44,799 nucleotides of DNA from contig JAUJOR010000004.1 in NCBI GenBank assembly GCA_030447525.1, forward strand, positions 148,600-193,398, written 5' to 3'. Both the position numbers and the translations under genes were made by a program. The stretch is from Chloroflexota bacterium. Lineage in GTDB: Bacteria; Chloroflexota; UBA11872; UBA12225. The notes beneath the pieces are model-generated. The model had not been told where the DNA came from, made no database searches, and saw only the letters and a program-made list of their open reading frames with translations. Of the stretch, positions 5,937-14,600 are shown piece by piece (positions within the stretch are counted from its first letter, which is position 1; every line of letters begins with the position of its first letter).

Positions 5937-8399
5937 CTAGAAGTCACCCCGTGGACGGCGTTCCCCCCCGCCCCCGGGACCCATCGGCCCCCGCGGGCCG
6001 CGGGGCGGGCCGCCAAAGCCCCCTCGGCCTCCCGGGCCGCCGGGTCCGCCCGGTGCGCCCCGCGGCGGGCCGCCAAAGCCCCCCCGTCCACCGCCGGGCG
6101 GGCCCGTCTCCCGCTTACGGCTGGCGACGTCTTCTGGCGACTGACCCTCAATCACCGCCCTCCGAGAAAGGTTCACCCGGCCCTGGGAGTCAACTTCGGT
6201 CACCATGACCATTACCTCATCCCCAACGTCCACCACGTCCTCCACGCGGTTGACGCGGTGCTCGGCCAGCTCCGAGACGTGGATCAGGCCTTCCTTCCCG
6301 GGCATGATCTCGGCAAAGGCGCCAAAGGTCATCAGGCGAGTGATCTTGCCAAGGTAGACCTTGCCGACCTCCACCTCCTCGGTCATGGAGCGGACAATCT
6401 GCGCCGCCCGCTCTGCCCCGTCGCCCGAGGGGGCAGAGATGTTCACCAGGCCGCTGTCGTCGATGTCGATCTTCGCCCCGGTGTCCTCCTGGATGCGGCG
6501 GATGGTCTTGCCGCCGGGGCCGATGATCGCCCCGATCTTTTCCTGGGGGATGCGCACGGTGACCATTTTGGGGGCGAAGGTGCTGAGCTGCGGCCGGGGC
6601 TCGGCGATGGCCTCGCGCATGCGGTCGAGGATGAAGAGACGTGCCTGGCGGGCCTGCTCGAGGGCCTCCTCCATGATCTCCAGCGTGATGCCCTTGACCT
6701 TGATGTCCATCTGCAGGGCGGTGATCCCGTCCTCGGTGCCGGCGACCTTGAAGTCCATGTCACCCAGGGCATCTTCCATCCCCATGATGTCGGTAAGGAC
6801 GGCGTGCTTGCCCGCTTCCTCACCGGACCCCAGCACCAGGCCCATGGCTATCCCGGCCACCGGGGCCGCCAGGGGCACCCCGGCGTCCATCAGCGAGAGG
6901 GAGCTGCCGCAGACCGAGGCCATCGAGGTGGAGCCGTTGGACGAGACAATCTCGGAGACGACGCGCATGGTATAGGGGAAGGCTTCCGGCGCCGGGAGCA
7001 CCGGCAGCAGGGCTCGCTCGGCCAGATGGCCGTGACCGATCGACCGCCGTGACGGTGGCCCCAGGCGCCCCGTCTCCCCCGTGCTGTAGGGCGGGAAATT
7101 GTAGTGATGGAGGTAGCGCTTGCTCTGCTCCTCCCAGCTCAGCGTCTCGATCTGCTGGGCATCGGACGGCGGACCGAGCGTGGCCATAGACAGGGCCTGC
7201 GTCTGCCCCCGAGTAAACAACCCGGAGCCGTGCGTGCGGGGGAGGACGCTCACCTCACAGACAATCGGCCGGATCGTCCGGGTGTCCCGCCCGTCCGGGC
7301 GCACGTCCTGGTTGAGGATCTGGCTGCGGACGGCCTTCTTGATCCGGTTCTCCACCACGGAGACGATCTGGGCCGAGTCGAAGCGCTCCGCCAGCTTGCC
7401 CACCACCTCGTTGGTCAAGGTGTCCATGCCGGCCTCGCGCGCGCCCTTGTCTGCCTGGTTGAGCACGGCGCTGAGACGCTCCCCCAGCTCAGCGTCCACC
7501 GCCTGCTCCACCTCCGGATCGATCTGCGCCGGGGTGAACTCCCACTTGGGCTTACCGCACTCCCGGCGGAGCTCCTCCTGCATCCCGCATAGCACGCGGA
7601 TGGCCTCGTGCGCCTCCCGGATGGCGTCCAGCACGACGCTCTCGGAGACGCGGTTCGACCCCGCCTCTACCATCATCACCGCGTCCGCCGTGGCGGCGAT
7701 GATGAGGTCGAGGTCACTCTGCTGCCGCTGCGTCTCCGTCGGGTTGACCACGAGCTGGCCGTTGACGTAGCCCATGCGCACGCCCCCAACCGGGCCGCTC
7801 CAGGGGATATCGGAAATGGCCAGGGCGCAGGACGCCCCCAGCATACCCAAGACGCCGGGATCGTTCTCCTGATCATAGGAGAGGGTGGTAATGACCACCT
7901 GGACGTCGTTGCGCATCCCTTGGGGGAAGAGGGGCCGGATGGGGCGGTCGGTCAACCGGCCCATCAGCACGGCCTCGTCACGCGGGCGGGTCTCGCGCCG
8001 GGGATAGCCCCCGGGTATCTTGCCGGCGGCGTACTGCCGCTCTTCGTAGTCCACGGTGAGGGGAAAGAAGTCGATCCCCTCCCGCTGGGTCTTGGACATC
8101 ACCGCCGTGGCCAGGACCACCGTATCGCCGTATTGGAGCGTGACGGCCCCATTAGCCTGGTTAGCGATCTTGCCCGTCTCGATGATCAGGGGCCGCCCGG
8201 CAAACTCGAACTCCCGGCGCACGATAGGGCCGTAGGGCGAGCCCTCCTGAGCCTTGACGGCGCTGCCGTCCTCCCTCCCGGGCCGGCCCCGGCCATCGCT
8301 CCGCCCGGTGGTGCGGGCGACACGTGCCCCGCGCCCGGGGGTTTCTGCAGGGGCCGACGCGCCGTCAGATGGCGGCGTCGAAGCCGTAGTAGTAGTCAT
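5937..8399 (-). CDS. pnp: Polynucleotide phosphorylase
   Basis: The 3'-5' exoribonuclease of RNA decay, using phosphate. Domains in order: a disordered Thr/Pro/Gly extension (about 1-55), first RNase PH domain, all-helical linker, second RNase PH domain (VRPDGRDTRTIRPI; catalytic-site segment LTDIMGMEDALGDMDF), KH domain with GAIIGPGGK, S1 domain (VGKVYLGKITRLMTFGAFAE) and an RGG-type tail of about 45 residues with GRGGFGGPPRG written twice. The core is canonical; both ends are longer than usual. The start at 8399 has GGAGG 9 bases upstream, better than the in-frame ATG at 8420. It lies 186 bases after rpsO with a long hairpin between, as in the classic rpsO-pnp operon. Confidence 0.97.
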   Translation of the reverse strand: MTTTTASTPPSDGASAPAETPGRGARVARTTGRSDGRGRPGREDGSAVKAQEGSPYGPIVRREFEFAGRPLIIETGKIANQANGAVTLQYGDTVVLATAVMSKTQREGIDFFPLTVDYEERQYAAGKIPGGYPRRETRPRDEAVLMGRLTDRPIRPLFPQGMRNDVQVVITTLSYDQENDPGVLGMLGASCALAISDIPWSGPVGGVRMGYVNGQLVVNPTETQRQQSDLDLIIAATADAVMMVEAGSNRVSESVVLDAIREAHEAIRVLCGMQEELRRECGKPKWEFTPAQIDPEVEQAVDAELGERLSAVLNQADKGAREAGMDTLTNEVVGKLAERFDSAQIVSVVENRIKKAVRSQILNQDVRPDGRDTRTIRPIVCEVSVLPRTHGSGLFTRGQTQALSMATLGPPSDAQQIETLSWEEQSKRYLHHYNFPPYSTGETGRLGPPSRRSIGHGHLAERALLPVLPAPEAFPYTMRVVSEIVSSNGSTSMASVCGSSLSLMDAGVPLAAPVAGIAMGLVLGSGEEAGKHAVLTDIMGMEDALGDMDFKVAGTEDGITALQMDIKVKGITLEIMEEALEQARQARLFILDRMREAIAEPRPQLSTFAPKMVTVRIPQEKIGAIIGPGGKTIRRIQEDTGAKIDIDDSGLVNISAPSGDGAERAAQIVRSMTEEVEVGKVYLGKITRLMTFGAFAEIMPGKEGLIHVSELAEHRVNRVEDVVDVGDEVMVMVTEVDSQGRVNLSRRAVIEGQSPEDVASRKRETGPPGGGRGGFGGPPRGAPGGPGGPGGRGGFGGPPRGPRGPMGPGGGGERRPRGDF

Positions 8400-8460
8400 G
8401 TCTGTGTTCCTCCGTGCCACACCTCTCGGCGTGCCTCACGGCGGGCCCGCACTACCGGTC

Positions 8461-8517
8461 TGTTAGCTATCGCGTGCCCACACCGTCTATGGGGGCGTGC
8501 CCACGCGATAACTAACA
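8461..8517 (-). promoter_or_regulatory. Long hairpin between rpsO and pnp, candidate RNase III site
   Basis: A 16-bp inverted repeat (8461-8476 with 8502-8517, one mismatch) encloses 25 bases. It ends 62 bases upstream of the pnp start. In E. coli an RNase III-cut hairpin at this position lets PNPase repress its own message; the same use here is an inference from position and length. Confidence 0.6.
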
Positions 8518-8585
8518 ACCGGACGCGTCCGCCGTATACTTCCTCACGCGTCTCGCCGGCCGGACACTCCCCCGGCCACAGCGCG

Positions 8586-8957
8586 CTATCCTGACTGGTC
8601 TCCTGGTAGCCCCGCGCTCCCGCTCTCGGTGGCGCCCTGCCGGGCACAAAGTCGGGTGCGAGGACAAGCTTGGGCCCGGCGCGCGCTCAGCGCCCGCAGC
8701 CCCAATCGGGCGATCAAGTCCTGGTAGCGCCCCAGGTCTGTACGGCTGATGTAGGTCAACAGGCGCCGGCGCCGTCCAACCATGGTCTGCAAGCCTCGTC
8801 GGGACGCTTGATCGTGCCGGTTGGCGTTCAAATGCACCGTCAGCTGCCTGATTCGCTCAGTCAGCATTGCCACCTGCACGTCCGGCGAACCGGTATCGGT
8901 CTCATGGACGCGATACTGCTGAATGGTCTGCCCCTTGACATCCTTATCTGGCGGCAT
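8586..8957 (-). CDS. rpsO: Ribosomal protein S15, apparently extended by a one-base insertion
   Basis: Binds 16S rRNA in the platform of the small subunit. Residues 1-88 are ordinary S15 ([38 protein letters not shown]). The family nearly always ends LGLRR at residue 89. Here the frame continues for another 35 residues of Arg/Ala/Gly-rich sequence. Removing one G from the run at 8693-8695 would read CTG CGG CGC TGA, giving LGLRR and a stop at 8687, exactly 89 residues. So the tail to 8586 is probably the result of a one-base insertion, real or technical. The ribosome binding site AAAGGAGGTG is near perfect. It leads the rpsO-pnp pair. Confidence 0.95.
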   Translation of the reverse strand: MPPDKDVKGQTIQQYRVHETDTGSPDVQVAMLTERIRQLTVHLNANRHDQASRRGLQTMVGRRRRLLTYISRTDLGRYQDLIARLGLRALSARRAQACPRTRLCARQGATESGSAGLPGDQSG

Positions 8958-9126
8958 CCGCTACACCTCCTTTCCGTTGCCATTTCCCTCTACATAGCGT
9001 GATGATCTAAAGCAATCCAGGGTACCCAACTCTACCAAAGCGCACCCCCGCGCGCCGTGTCCCGCCGTCACTCGGCTTAGCTTCCCGGCCCAGCGCACCG
9101 GCCAGTATGGGTCAATGCCTCGGCCG

Positions 9127-10612
9127 TCAAGCGAGTGGGGGCCAGTCCAGCATCAGCACCGGGACGCGCTCGCCGCCCGCCACGCGCGTCCGATCCTTAG
9201 GGATGCGCACCAGGCAGTTGGCCCTGGCCATAGAGGTCAAGATGCCGGAACCCTGCTCCCCGGTCAAGCGCACGACCCACTCGGTCTCTCCCGTCTCCAG
9301 CGCAGTGGATCCCGCGTCTGCAGACGTAAGACCTGGGGCGTGAGACGGCCTGGACTTGCCAGCTGGGGGAGACGACGTCGCGCATGTAGTTTTCCCGGCC
9401 GCTGCGGTTGGTGATCGGTTGCAAGGCCGTTGCCGAGAGGCTCCACCTTGCGCAGGCGGCTGTGGCCGGCCAGGCGCAAGATGGCCGGGCGCGCGAAGAG
9501 CCTCGAAGGTGACCATCGAGGAGACGGGGTTGCCCGGCAGACCCATGATCGGCACTCCCTGGACGGCCCCGAAGGCCAGAGGCGCCCGGCCGCAGATCGA
9601 TCGACCAGAAGGCGATATCCCCCTCCTCCTGAAGCACCCCCTTGACCACGTCGTAATCGCCCATCGAGACCCCACCGGAGGTGAGCAGGAGGTCGGCTCC
9701 GGCGGCCACGCCGGCCAGCAGCGCGGCGCGCACCGCCTCCGGCTGGTCGGGGGCAATCCCCAGGGGGATAGGGCTGCCGCCGTAGTGACTGATCAGGGCC
9801 AGCAGCGACCAGCTGTTGGCGTTGCGGATTTGTCCCGGTCGCAGCGGTTGGTCAACCGGCACCACCTCATCGCCGGTGGAAAGGACGGCCACTCGCGGGC
9901 GGCGATAGACCCATGCCTGCGTTCGGCCGAGCGAGGCCAGCACCCCCACCTCTGCCGGGCGCACGACCGTCCCGGACCGGATCACCACCTCTCCCTTTTT
10001 CTGGTCCTCTCCGGCGCGGCGCAGGTTATCGCCTCGCTCCACCGAGCGGTAGACCCGCACCAGGCGCTCCTCGGCCGCCAGGGCGGCCCCGGCGGCGCTG
10101 CTCCAGCCGCCGAAGCCCTGCCCATCGGTGTCCTCGTAGGGGACGACCGCATCGGCCCCCACGGGGATGGGCGCCCCGGTAAGGATGCGGTACGCCTGGC
10201 CTGGGCCCAGCGCCCCCGTGGCCACGCGTCCGGCGGCGATCTCGCCAAGGACGCGCAATGAAACCGGGCGCTCCGAGGTGGCCGTGGCCACGTCCGCTGC
10301 TTGCACGGCGTAGCCGTCCATGGCCGAATTGTCGAAAGGGGGGATATCGATGTCCGCCGGGATGTCCTCGACCAGCACCCGGCCCATGGCCTCTAGGAGC
10401 GGCACCCGCTGGTGCTCCTGCAGGGGGGAAAAGGCGGCCATGATCCGAGCCACCGCATCGTCTACGGTGATCATGTCCGGCGCGCGCCCGCCGAGGCGGT
10501 CCGGGGCTAATGGATGGAGGGGAGGGCCGCCCAGGGCGCTCCCCCTGGGGGCGTCACCCCCTTGCCCCACGGGAGCCGCCGTGCCACGGGATCCTTGATC
10601 GGACCTGGTCAT
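9127..10612 (-). pseudogene. moeA: Molybdopterin molybdenumtransferase, frameshifted
   Basis: MoeA inserts molybdenum into adenylated molybdopterin. The first two-thirds reads well: VDDAVARI start, IPPFDNSAMDGYA, RILTGAPIPVGADAVV, VLSTGDEV and TSGGVSMGDYD. From about 9592 the reading jumps frame four times: near 9581-9592, 9484-9492, 9430-9442 and somewhere in 9295-9375. The pieces are recognisable: LAFGAVQGVPIMGLPGNPVS, AILRLAGHSRLRKVEP, NRSGRENYMR and RLTGEQGSGILTSMARAN. Every jump equals one extra base. Either the gene is broken in its C-terminal domains or the sequence has insertions. The start may be 10612 (GAGG 6 bases upstream) or 10474, which matches the family N terminus. Confidence 0.85.
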
Positions 10613-10676
10613 GCTGTACCTCGCTGTCCCCCTGCACTGCCAAGTTTCACCATACTAACCTTGCCGGGAGAGCCAC

Positions 10677-10682
10677 TACAAT
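10677..10682 (+). promoter_or_regulatory. -10 box of the PfkB kinase gene, likely leaderless
   Basis: TACAAT with exactly 6 bases before the GTG start at 10689, so transcription would begin at the G of the start codon. No -35 match and no ribosome binding site are evident. Confidence 0.5.
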
Positions 10683-10688
10683 CCCCCT

Positions 10689-11711
10689 GTGGGCGGCATG
10701 CCGGCGGAACGTGACGTCGTCGGGCTGGGCCTGGCTTGCGTGGACGACCTCCTCCTGCTGAGCAACATCCCTGGACCGGAGGGGAGGGCCAGCGTCCTGC
10801 GCCGCGAGCAGCAGGGAGGCGGCATGGCGGCGACGGCGGTCGTCGCCGTGAGCCGGCTGGGGGGGCGGGCCGGCTTCGTCGCCAAGGTAGGCGACGACCC
10901 CGGCGGGCGGTTCATCCTGGAGGACTTCCGACGCTACGGCGTAGACGTCAGTCGCGCCGTCATCGAGGCGGGGGCCAGCTCACACCTGACCGTGGTGCTG
11001 GTGGACGTCACCAGCGGGGCGCGCAGCTTTCTGGGGCAGCGGGGGAGCATCCGCCCCCTTCAGCCGGAGGAGGTGAGTCGCGAGTACGTCACCTCGGCCG
11101 CCATCCTGCATGTCAGCGACGCCGACCCGGCGGCCGTGCAGGCCGTCCGCTGGGCCAGGGAGGCGGGGCGCGAGGTGTGCTTCGACGGGACGCACTTTTA
11201 CCCCGCTGTCTTCGACCTTATTCCGCACCTCGACTACTTGATCGTCTCGCGCTTCTTTGCCAGCGAGTTCGTCGCCCATCAGGAGGGGCGGGGCGTCAGC
11301 CGGGCGGCACGCATGTTCGCCGCGCCCGCCGAGGCCGGCGCCCCGGTACGACACGGGGACGGGACCCCGGAGCACCTCCCGGAGCTGCCCGGAGAGGGGC
11401 TCATGGACGCCGCCGCCCGCCTCGCCCACCTGGGCCCCCCGGTGGTCGTGGTCACCGAGGGGGAGCGTGGGAGCTGGTGCGTCTCCCCCGAGGGGCGCTT
11501 CCACACGCCGGCCTACCCGGTGGCAGCCGTGGACACCACGGGGGCCGGCGACGTATTCCACGGCGCCTTTCTCTACGCCCGCAGCCAGGGCTGGGACCTG
11601 CGCCCCTCGCTACGCCTGGCCGCGGCTACGGCCAGCTTGAAGTGCCGCGCCTTGGGCGGGCGGGCCGGCATCCCCACGCTGGAGGAAGCCCTGGCCCTGG
11701 CCGGTGGCTAG
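10689..11711 (+). CDS. PfkB-family sugar kinase
   Basis: Phosphorylates a sugar or nucleoside with ATP. The 340-residue protein has the first PfkB signature region ([18 protein letters not shown] then [12 protein letters not shown]) and the second, [16 protein letters not shown], containing the catalytic Asp and anion hole. It resembles the ribokinase/sulfofructose-kinase branch, but the substrate cannot be read from the sequence. GTG 10689 is preferred because a TACAAT box sits 6 bases before it; ATG 10698 is possible. The gene diverges from moeA across a 76-base gap that must contain both promoters. There is no partner gene next to it. Confidence 0.9.
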   Translation: MGGMPAERDVVGLGLACVDDLLLLSNIPGPEGRASVLRREQQGGGMAATAVVAVSRLGGRAGFVAKVGDDPGGRFILEDFRRYGVDVSRAVIEAGASSHLTVVLVDVTSGARSFLGQRGSIRPLQPEEVSREYVTSAAILHVSDADPAAVQAVRWAREAGREVCFDGTHFYPAVFDLIPHLDYLIVSRFFASEFVAHQEGRGVSRAARMFAAPAEAGAPVRHGDGTPEHLPELPGEGLMDAAARLAHLGPPVVVVTEGERGSWCVSPEGRFHTPAYPVAAVDTTGAGDVFHGAFLYARSQGWDLRPSLRLAAATASLKCRALGGRAGIPTLEEALALAGG

Positions 11712-11830
11712 TGGGTCAGTTGTCATCCCCGTCCTGGTTGCTGGGGATCAAGGGCGAGCGGAGAAAGCGCCCCGGCCGCACCTCAGCCGCGCCGGGCGGC
11801 GTGTTGCGTCAATACTGGCTGGTATGACCC

Positions 11831-11839
11831 TGGTACAAT
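11831..11839 (+). promoter_or_regulatory. Extended -10 promoter of rpmE
   Basis: TGGTACAAT, an extended -10 element (TGn plus TACAAT), 20 bases before the rpmE GTG. No good -35 at 17 bp, as expected for extended -10 promoters. Confidence 0.5.
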
Positions 11840-11859
11840 GGACTCGAAGAGGGCTTGCT

Positions 11860-12072
11860 GTGAAACCTGAGATACATCCCAATTACTACCCCACCGCAGT
11901 GGTGACCTGCGCCTGCGGGAACAGCTTCACCACCGGCTCGACGCGCCCGCAGCTCCACGTGGAGATCTGCTCCAACTGCCACCCGTTTTACACCGGGCAG
12001 CAGCGTATTGTGGACACCGCCGGCCAGGTAGAGCGCTTCCAGCGCCGGTTTGGCATCGGCCGCTCCCAGTAG
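11860..12072 (+). CDS. rpmE: Ribosomal protein L31, zinc-binding type
   Basis: A large-subunit protein that bridges the two ribosomal subunits. The 70-residue product starts MKPEIHPNY and holds C16, C18, C37 and C40 (TCACG and [12 protein letters not shown]), the zinc-holding C+ form rather than the zinc-free form made under starvation. The GTG start has AGAGGG 6 bases upstream and gives the standard length; the frame is open upstream to 11704 but that part is not L31-like. A strong terminator follows. The rpmE-DUF1385-prfA order is common in Gram-positive bacteria and Chloroflexota. Confidence 0.96.
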   Translation: MKPEIHPNYYPTAVVTCACGNSFTTGSTRPQLHVEICSNCHPFYTGQQRIVDTAGQVERFQRRFGIGRSQ

Positions 12073-12094
12073 CCCCGCGACCACAGAGCTTTGA

Positions 12095-12124
12095 AGAGGC
12101 AGGGCGCCTGTGCGCCCTGCCTCT
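12095..12124 (+). terminator. Hairpin terminator after rpmE
   Basis: A perfect 13-bp stem (12095-12107 with 12112-12124) with a 4-base loop, 22 bases after the rpmE stop. Only a short T-containing tail (CTATT) follows, so some read-through to the next gene is likely. Confidence 0.7.
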
Positions 12125-12247
12125 ATTCGCGTTCAGCGCCGTTGCGACCGCCGGACGAGGTCCCTTCCATGGGCCGGCAGGGAGACGGGGGCGCTGCTTA
12201 GGCGGGCGCGCCGGCGACGCCGGGCGTCAGAGAGATGGGGAGCGACG

Positions 12248-13321
12248 ATGAGCGAGCCGTTCCATTACGGCGGTCAGGCCGTGATCGAGGGGGTGATGAT
12301 GCGCGGGCGAAGGGCCATGGCCGTGGCCGTGCGCCACCCTTCCGGCGAGGTCGTCGTGCACAGCGAAGCGCTCAACCGCGGGCTGTACCGCAGTCCCTGG
12401 GGGGCGCGCCCCTTTATCCGCGGCGTGCTCCTCCTGTGGGACACCCTGACCCTGGGAACCCGGGCCCTGGTCTACTCCGCAAACGTGGCCATGGAAGACA
12501 CCACAGAAGACGTCACAGGAGACGGCGCCGAGGGCACCAAAGCCGACGACGCCAAAGCCCAGGGCGCCGCGAGGGAGGGGCGCGCGGCGCCGGCAGCGGG
12601 GCGCAGCCCGGCGGAGCAGTCGGCGGCGGCCGCCCGGGACGCCTTCGGCGGGGGGATGGTGTGGGGGATGATGGCCATGTCCCTGGCCTTCGGCATCGGC
12701 CTCTTCTTCGTCACCCCCTTACTGCTGACGCGCATCGTGGAAACGTATCTCCCCGGCCATATCATCAGTGTGCTCGTCGAGGGAGGGATTCGCATCGCCC
12801 TCTTCTTCGGCTACGTCTGGCTGATCGGACGGCTCCCGGACATCCGGCGGGTGTTCGCCTACCACGGCGCGGAGCACAAGGCGATCAACGCCTACGAGGC
12901 GGGCGAGCCCTTGCGGGCTGAGCGAGTGGCGCGCTACAGCGTGGCGCATCCCCGCTGTGGCACCAGCTTCCTCCTGTTCGTCGTCGTCCTGTCTATCTTT
13001 GTCTTCGGCCTCCTGGGACGTCCCTCCCTGCCCCTGCGAGTGGTCTCGCGCATAGTCCTCGTACCGGCGATCGCCGCCGTGGCCTATGAGGGGCTGCGGT
13101 TCACCGCGCGGCGGACGCAGAACCCGGTGGTCAAGGTCCTCCTCGCCCCGGGGCTGAGTCTGCAAGCCTTGACCACCCGGGAGCCGGATACGTCACAGGT
13201 GGAAGTGGCCATCGCCGCCCTGGAGCGCGTCCTGGAGCTCGACCGGGTCGCCGCCCAGGCCGCGGGTGGGACCCCGGTGGTCTCCCTGACCGGCGTGCCG
13301 GCGTCGCCGGCGCCGGGGTAG
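12248..13321 (+). CDS. DUF1385 (YqhQ-like) membrane protein
   Basis: A conserved membrane protein of unknown biochemical role. The 357-residue product begins with the family hallmark YGGQAVIEGVMMRG and carries the second hallmark YHGAEHKAINAYEAGE. An Ala/Glu-rich stretch at about 85-125 is a likely disordered insertion. About four hydrophobic segments follow (MSLAFGIGLFFVTPLLL, IALFFGYVWLIG, FLLFVVVLSIFVFGLL, IVLVPAIAAVAYEGL). The start at 12248 has GGGGAG 5-6 bases upstream; an open frame back to 12110 runs through the rpmE terminator and is not coding. The gene sits between rpmE and prfA, its usual place. Confidence 0.9.
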   Translation: MSEPFHYGGQAVIEGVMMRGRRAMAVAVRHPSGEVVVHSEALNRGLYRSPWGARPFIRGVLLLWDTLTLGTRALVYSANVAMEDTTEDVTGDGAEGTKADDAKAQGAAREGRAAPAAGRSPAEQSAAAARDAFGGGMVWGMMAMSLAFGIGLFFVTPLLLTRIVETYLPGHIISVLVEGGIRIALFFGYVWLIGRLPDIRRVFAYHGAEHKAINAYEAGEPLRAERVARYSVAHPRCGTSFLLFVVVLSIFVFGLLGRPSLPLRVVSRIVLVPAIAAVAYEGLRFTARRTQNPVVKVLLAPGLSLQALTTREPDTSQVEVAIAALERVLELDRVAAQAAGGTPVVSLTGVPASPAPG

Positions 13322-13353
13322 CGCGACCCTGCCCCTCTCCCTAGGGGCGCATC

Positions 13354-13372
13354 CCGGTCACGTCATGACCGG
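13354..13372 (+). terminator. Hairpin between DUF1385 gene and prfA
   Basis: CCGGTCA and TGACCGG form a perfect 7-bp stem with a 5-base loop. A weaker GCCCC/GGGGC pair lies just before (13331-13348). No T tract; could attenuate or stabilise. Confidence 0.35.
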
Positions 13373-13451
13373 CTTGCGTCACACAGCGTAGCTAGGGCTC
13401 GGATTCCCGCCCTCGGAGGGGCGCCGAGCAGAGGAGCGTGGAGCAATCACC

Positions 13452-14525
13452 GTGGAAGATAGACTGGCACAGATCGAGGCGCGCTACGAACAACTGAGCG
13501 CCCTGCTTGCCGACCCCGCCGTCCTGGGAGACGCCCAGCAGATGCTGCGCTACTCTCGGGAGCAGGCCGCCCTGGGCGAGCGTGTCGCCCTGTCGCGGGA
13601 ATTGAGGCGTCTAGAACGGGAAGTCGCCGGGGCCCGGGCGCTCCTGGAAGACAGCCGCGACCCCGAGCTGGCCGAGCTGGCTCGTGAGGAGGTGCGGTCC
13701 CTGGAAGCGCGTCAGGCGGAGGTGTGGGAGCAGCTCCGCCTGGCCTTGATCCCCAAGGATCCCAACGACGAGAAGAACGTCATCGTCGAGATCCGAGGCG
13801 GGGCCGGGGGGGACGAGGCTGCCCTCTTCGCCGCCGACCTGTTCCGCATGTACAGCCGCTACGCCGAGCGCCACCGCTGGCAGACGGACGTCGTCAGCGC
13901 CAACGAGACCGGCGGTGGGGGCTTCAAAGAGATCATCTTTGAAGTGCGTGGCCAGGGGGCTTACAGCCGCCTCAAGTACGAGAGCGGCGTCCACCGCGTC
14001 CAGCGCGTCCCGGCAACGGAGGCGTCCGGGCGCATCCACACCTCCACCGCTACGGTGGCCGTGCTGCCGGAGGCCGAGGAGGTAGAGATCGACGTCGATC
14101 CAGGCGATCTGCAGATCGACGTCTACCGCGCCGGGGGTCACGGTGGCCAGGGCGTAAACACGACCGACTCCGCCGTCCGCATCACCCACAAGCCCACCGG
14201 CCTGGTGGTCACCTGCCAGGATGAGCGCTCGCAGCTCAAGAATAAGGCCCGGGCGATGGCCGTTCTGCGCGCCCGCCTGCTGGATATGGAGCAGCGCAAG
14301 CAGGCCACCGAGCTCGGGGACGCGCGCCGCTCCCAGGTGGGCACCGGTGACCGCAGCGAGAAGATCCGCACCTACAACTTCCCCCAGGACCGCCTCACCG
14401 ACCACCGCGTCGGCCTCACCCTCCATAACCTCCCCGGGATCATGGACGGGGACATCGACGACCTGATCCAGCGCCTGGTGGATGCCGATCAAGCGGAAAA
14501 GCTCACCGCCGGGGCCACGGCCTGA
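13452..14525 (+). CDS. prfA: Peptide chain release factor 1
   Basis: Releases the finished peptide at UAA and UAG stops. The 357-residue protein has an N-terminal helical domain, the stop-codon reading tripeptide P-A-T in VQRVPATEASGRIH (about 187), and the catalytic GGQ in GHGGQGVNTTDSAVRITH (about 230). Domain order and length are normal. The start is GTG, with a GGAG-type site 8-10 bases upstream. It ends close to the oppositely directed MFS gene. Confidence 0.97.
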   Translation: MEDRLAQIEARYEQLSALLADPAVLGDAQQMLRYSREQAALGERVALSRELRRLEREVAGARALLEDSRDPELAELAREEVRSLEARQAEVWEQLRLALIPKDPNDEKNVIVEIRGGAGGDEAALFAADLFRMYSRYAERHRWQTDVVSANETGGGGFKEIIFEVRGQGAYSRLKYESGVHRVQRVPATEASGRIHTSTATVAVLPEAEEVEIDVDPGDLQIDVYRAGGHGGQGVNTTDSAVRITHKPTGLVVTCQDERSQLKNKARAMAVLRARLLDMEQRKQATELGDARRSQVGTGDRSEKIRTYNFPQDRLTDHRVGLTLHNLPGIMDGDIDDLIQRLVDADQAEKLTAGATA

Positions 14526-14539
14526 CCACGGCCTGACCC

Positions 14540-14582
14540 GGGTCTCAAGACCCAGGGGTCAAGACATTGGGCTCGAGACCCA
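14540..14582. terminator. Paired dyads between convergent prfA and MFS gene
   Basis: Two small inverted repeats: GGGTCTcaAGACCC (14540-14553) and TGGGCTCGAGACCCA (14568-14582). They share the core words GGGTCT/AGACCC and sit in the 75-base gap between two genes that end facing each other, fitting a two-way terminator. No long T tracts. Confidence 0.45.
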
Positions 14583-14600
14583 GCGTCCGGGGGTGAGGTC

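Noticed and set aside
8586..8686. S15 C-terminal extension as a novel domain
   Set aside because: Removing a single G restores the exact 89-residue family end, so an insertion is the simpler view.
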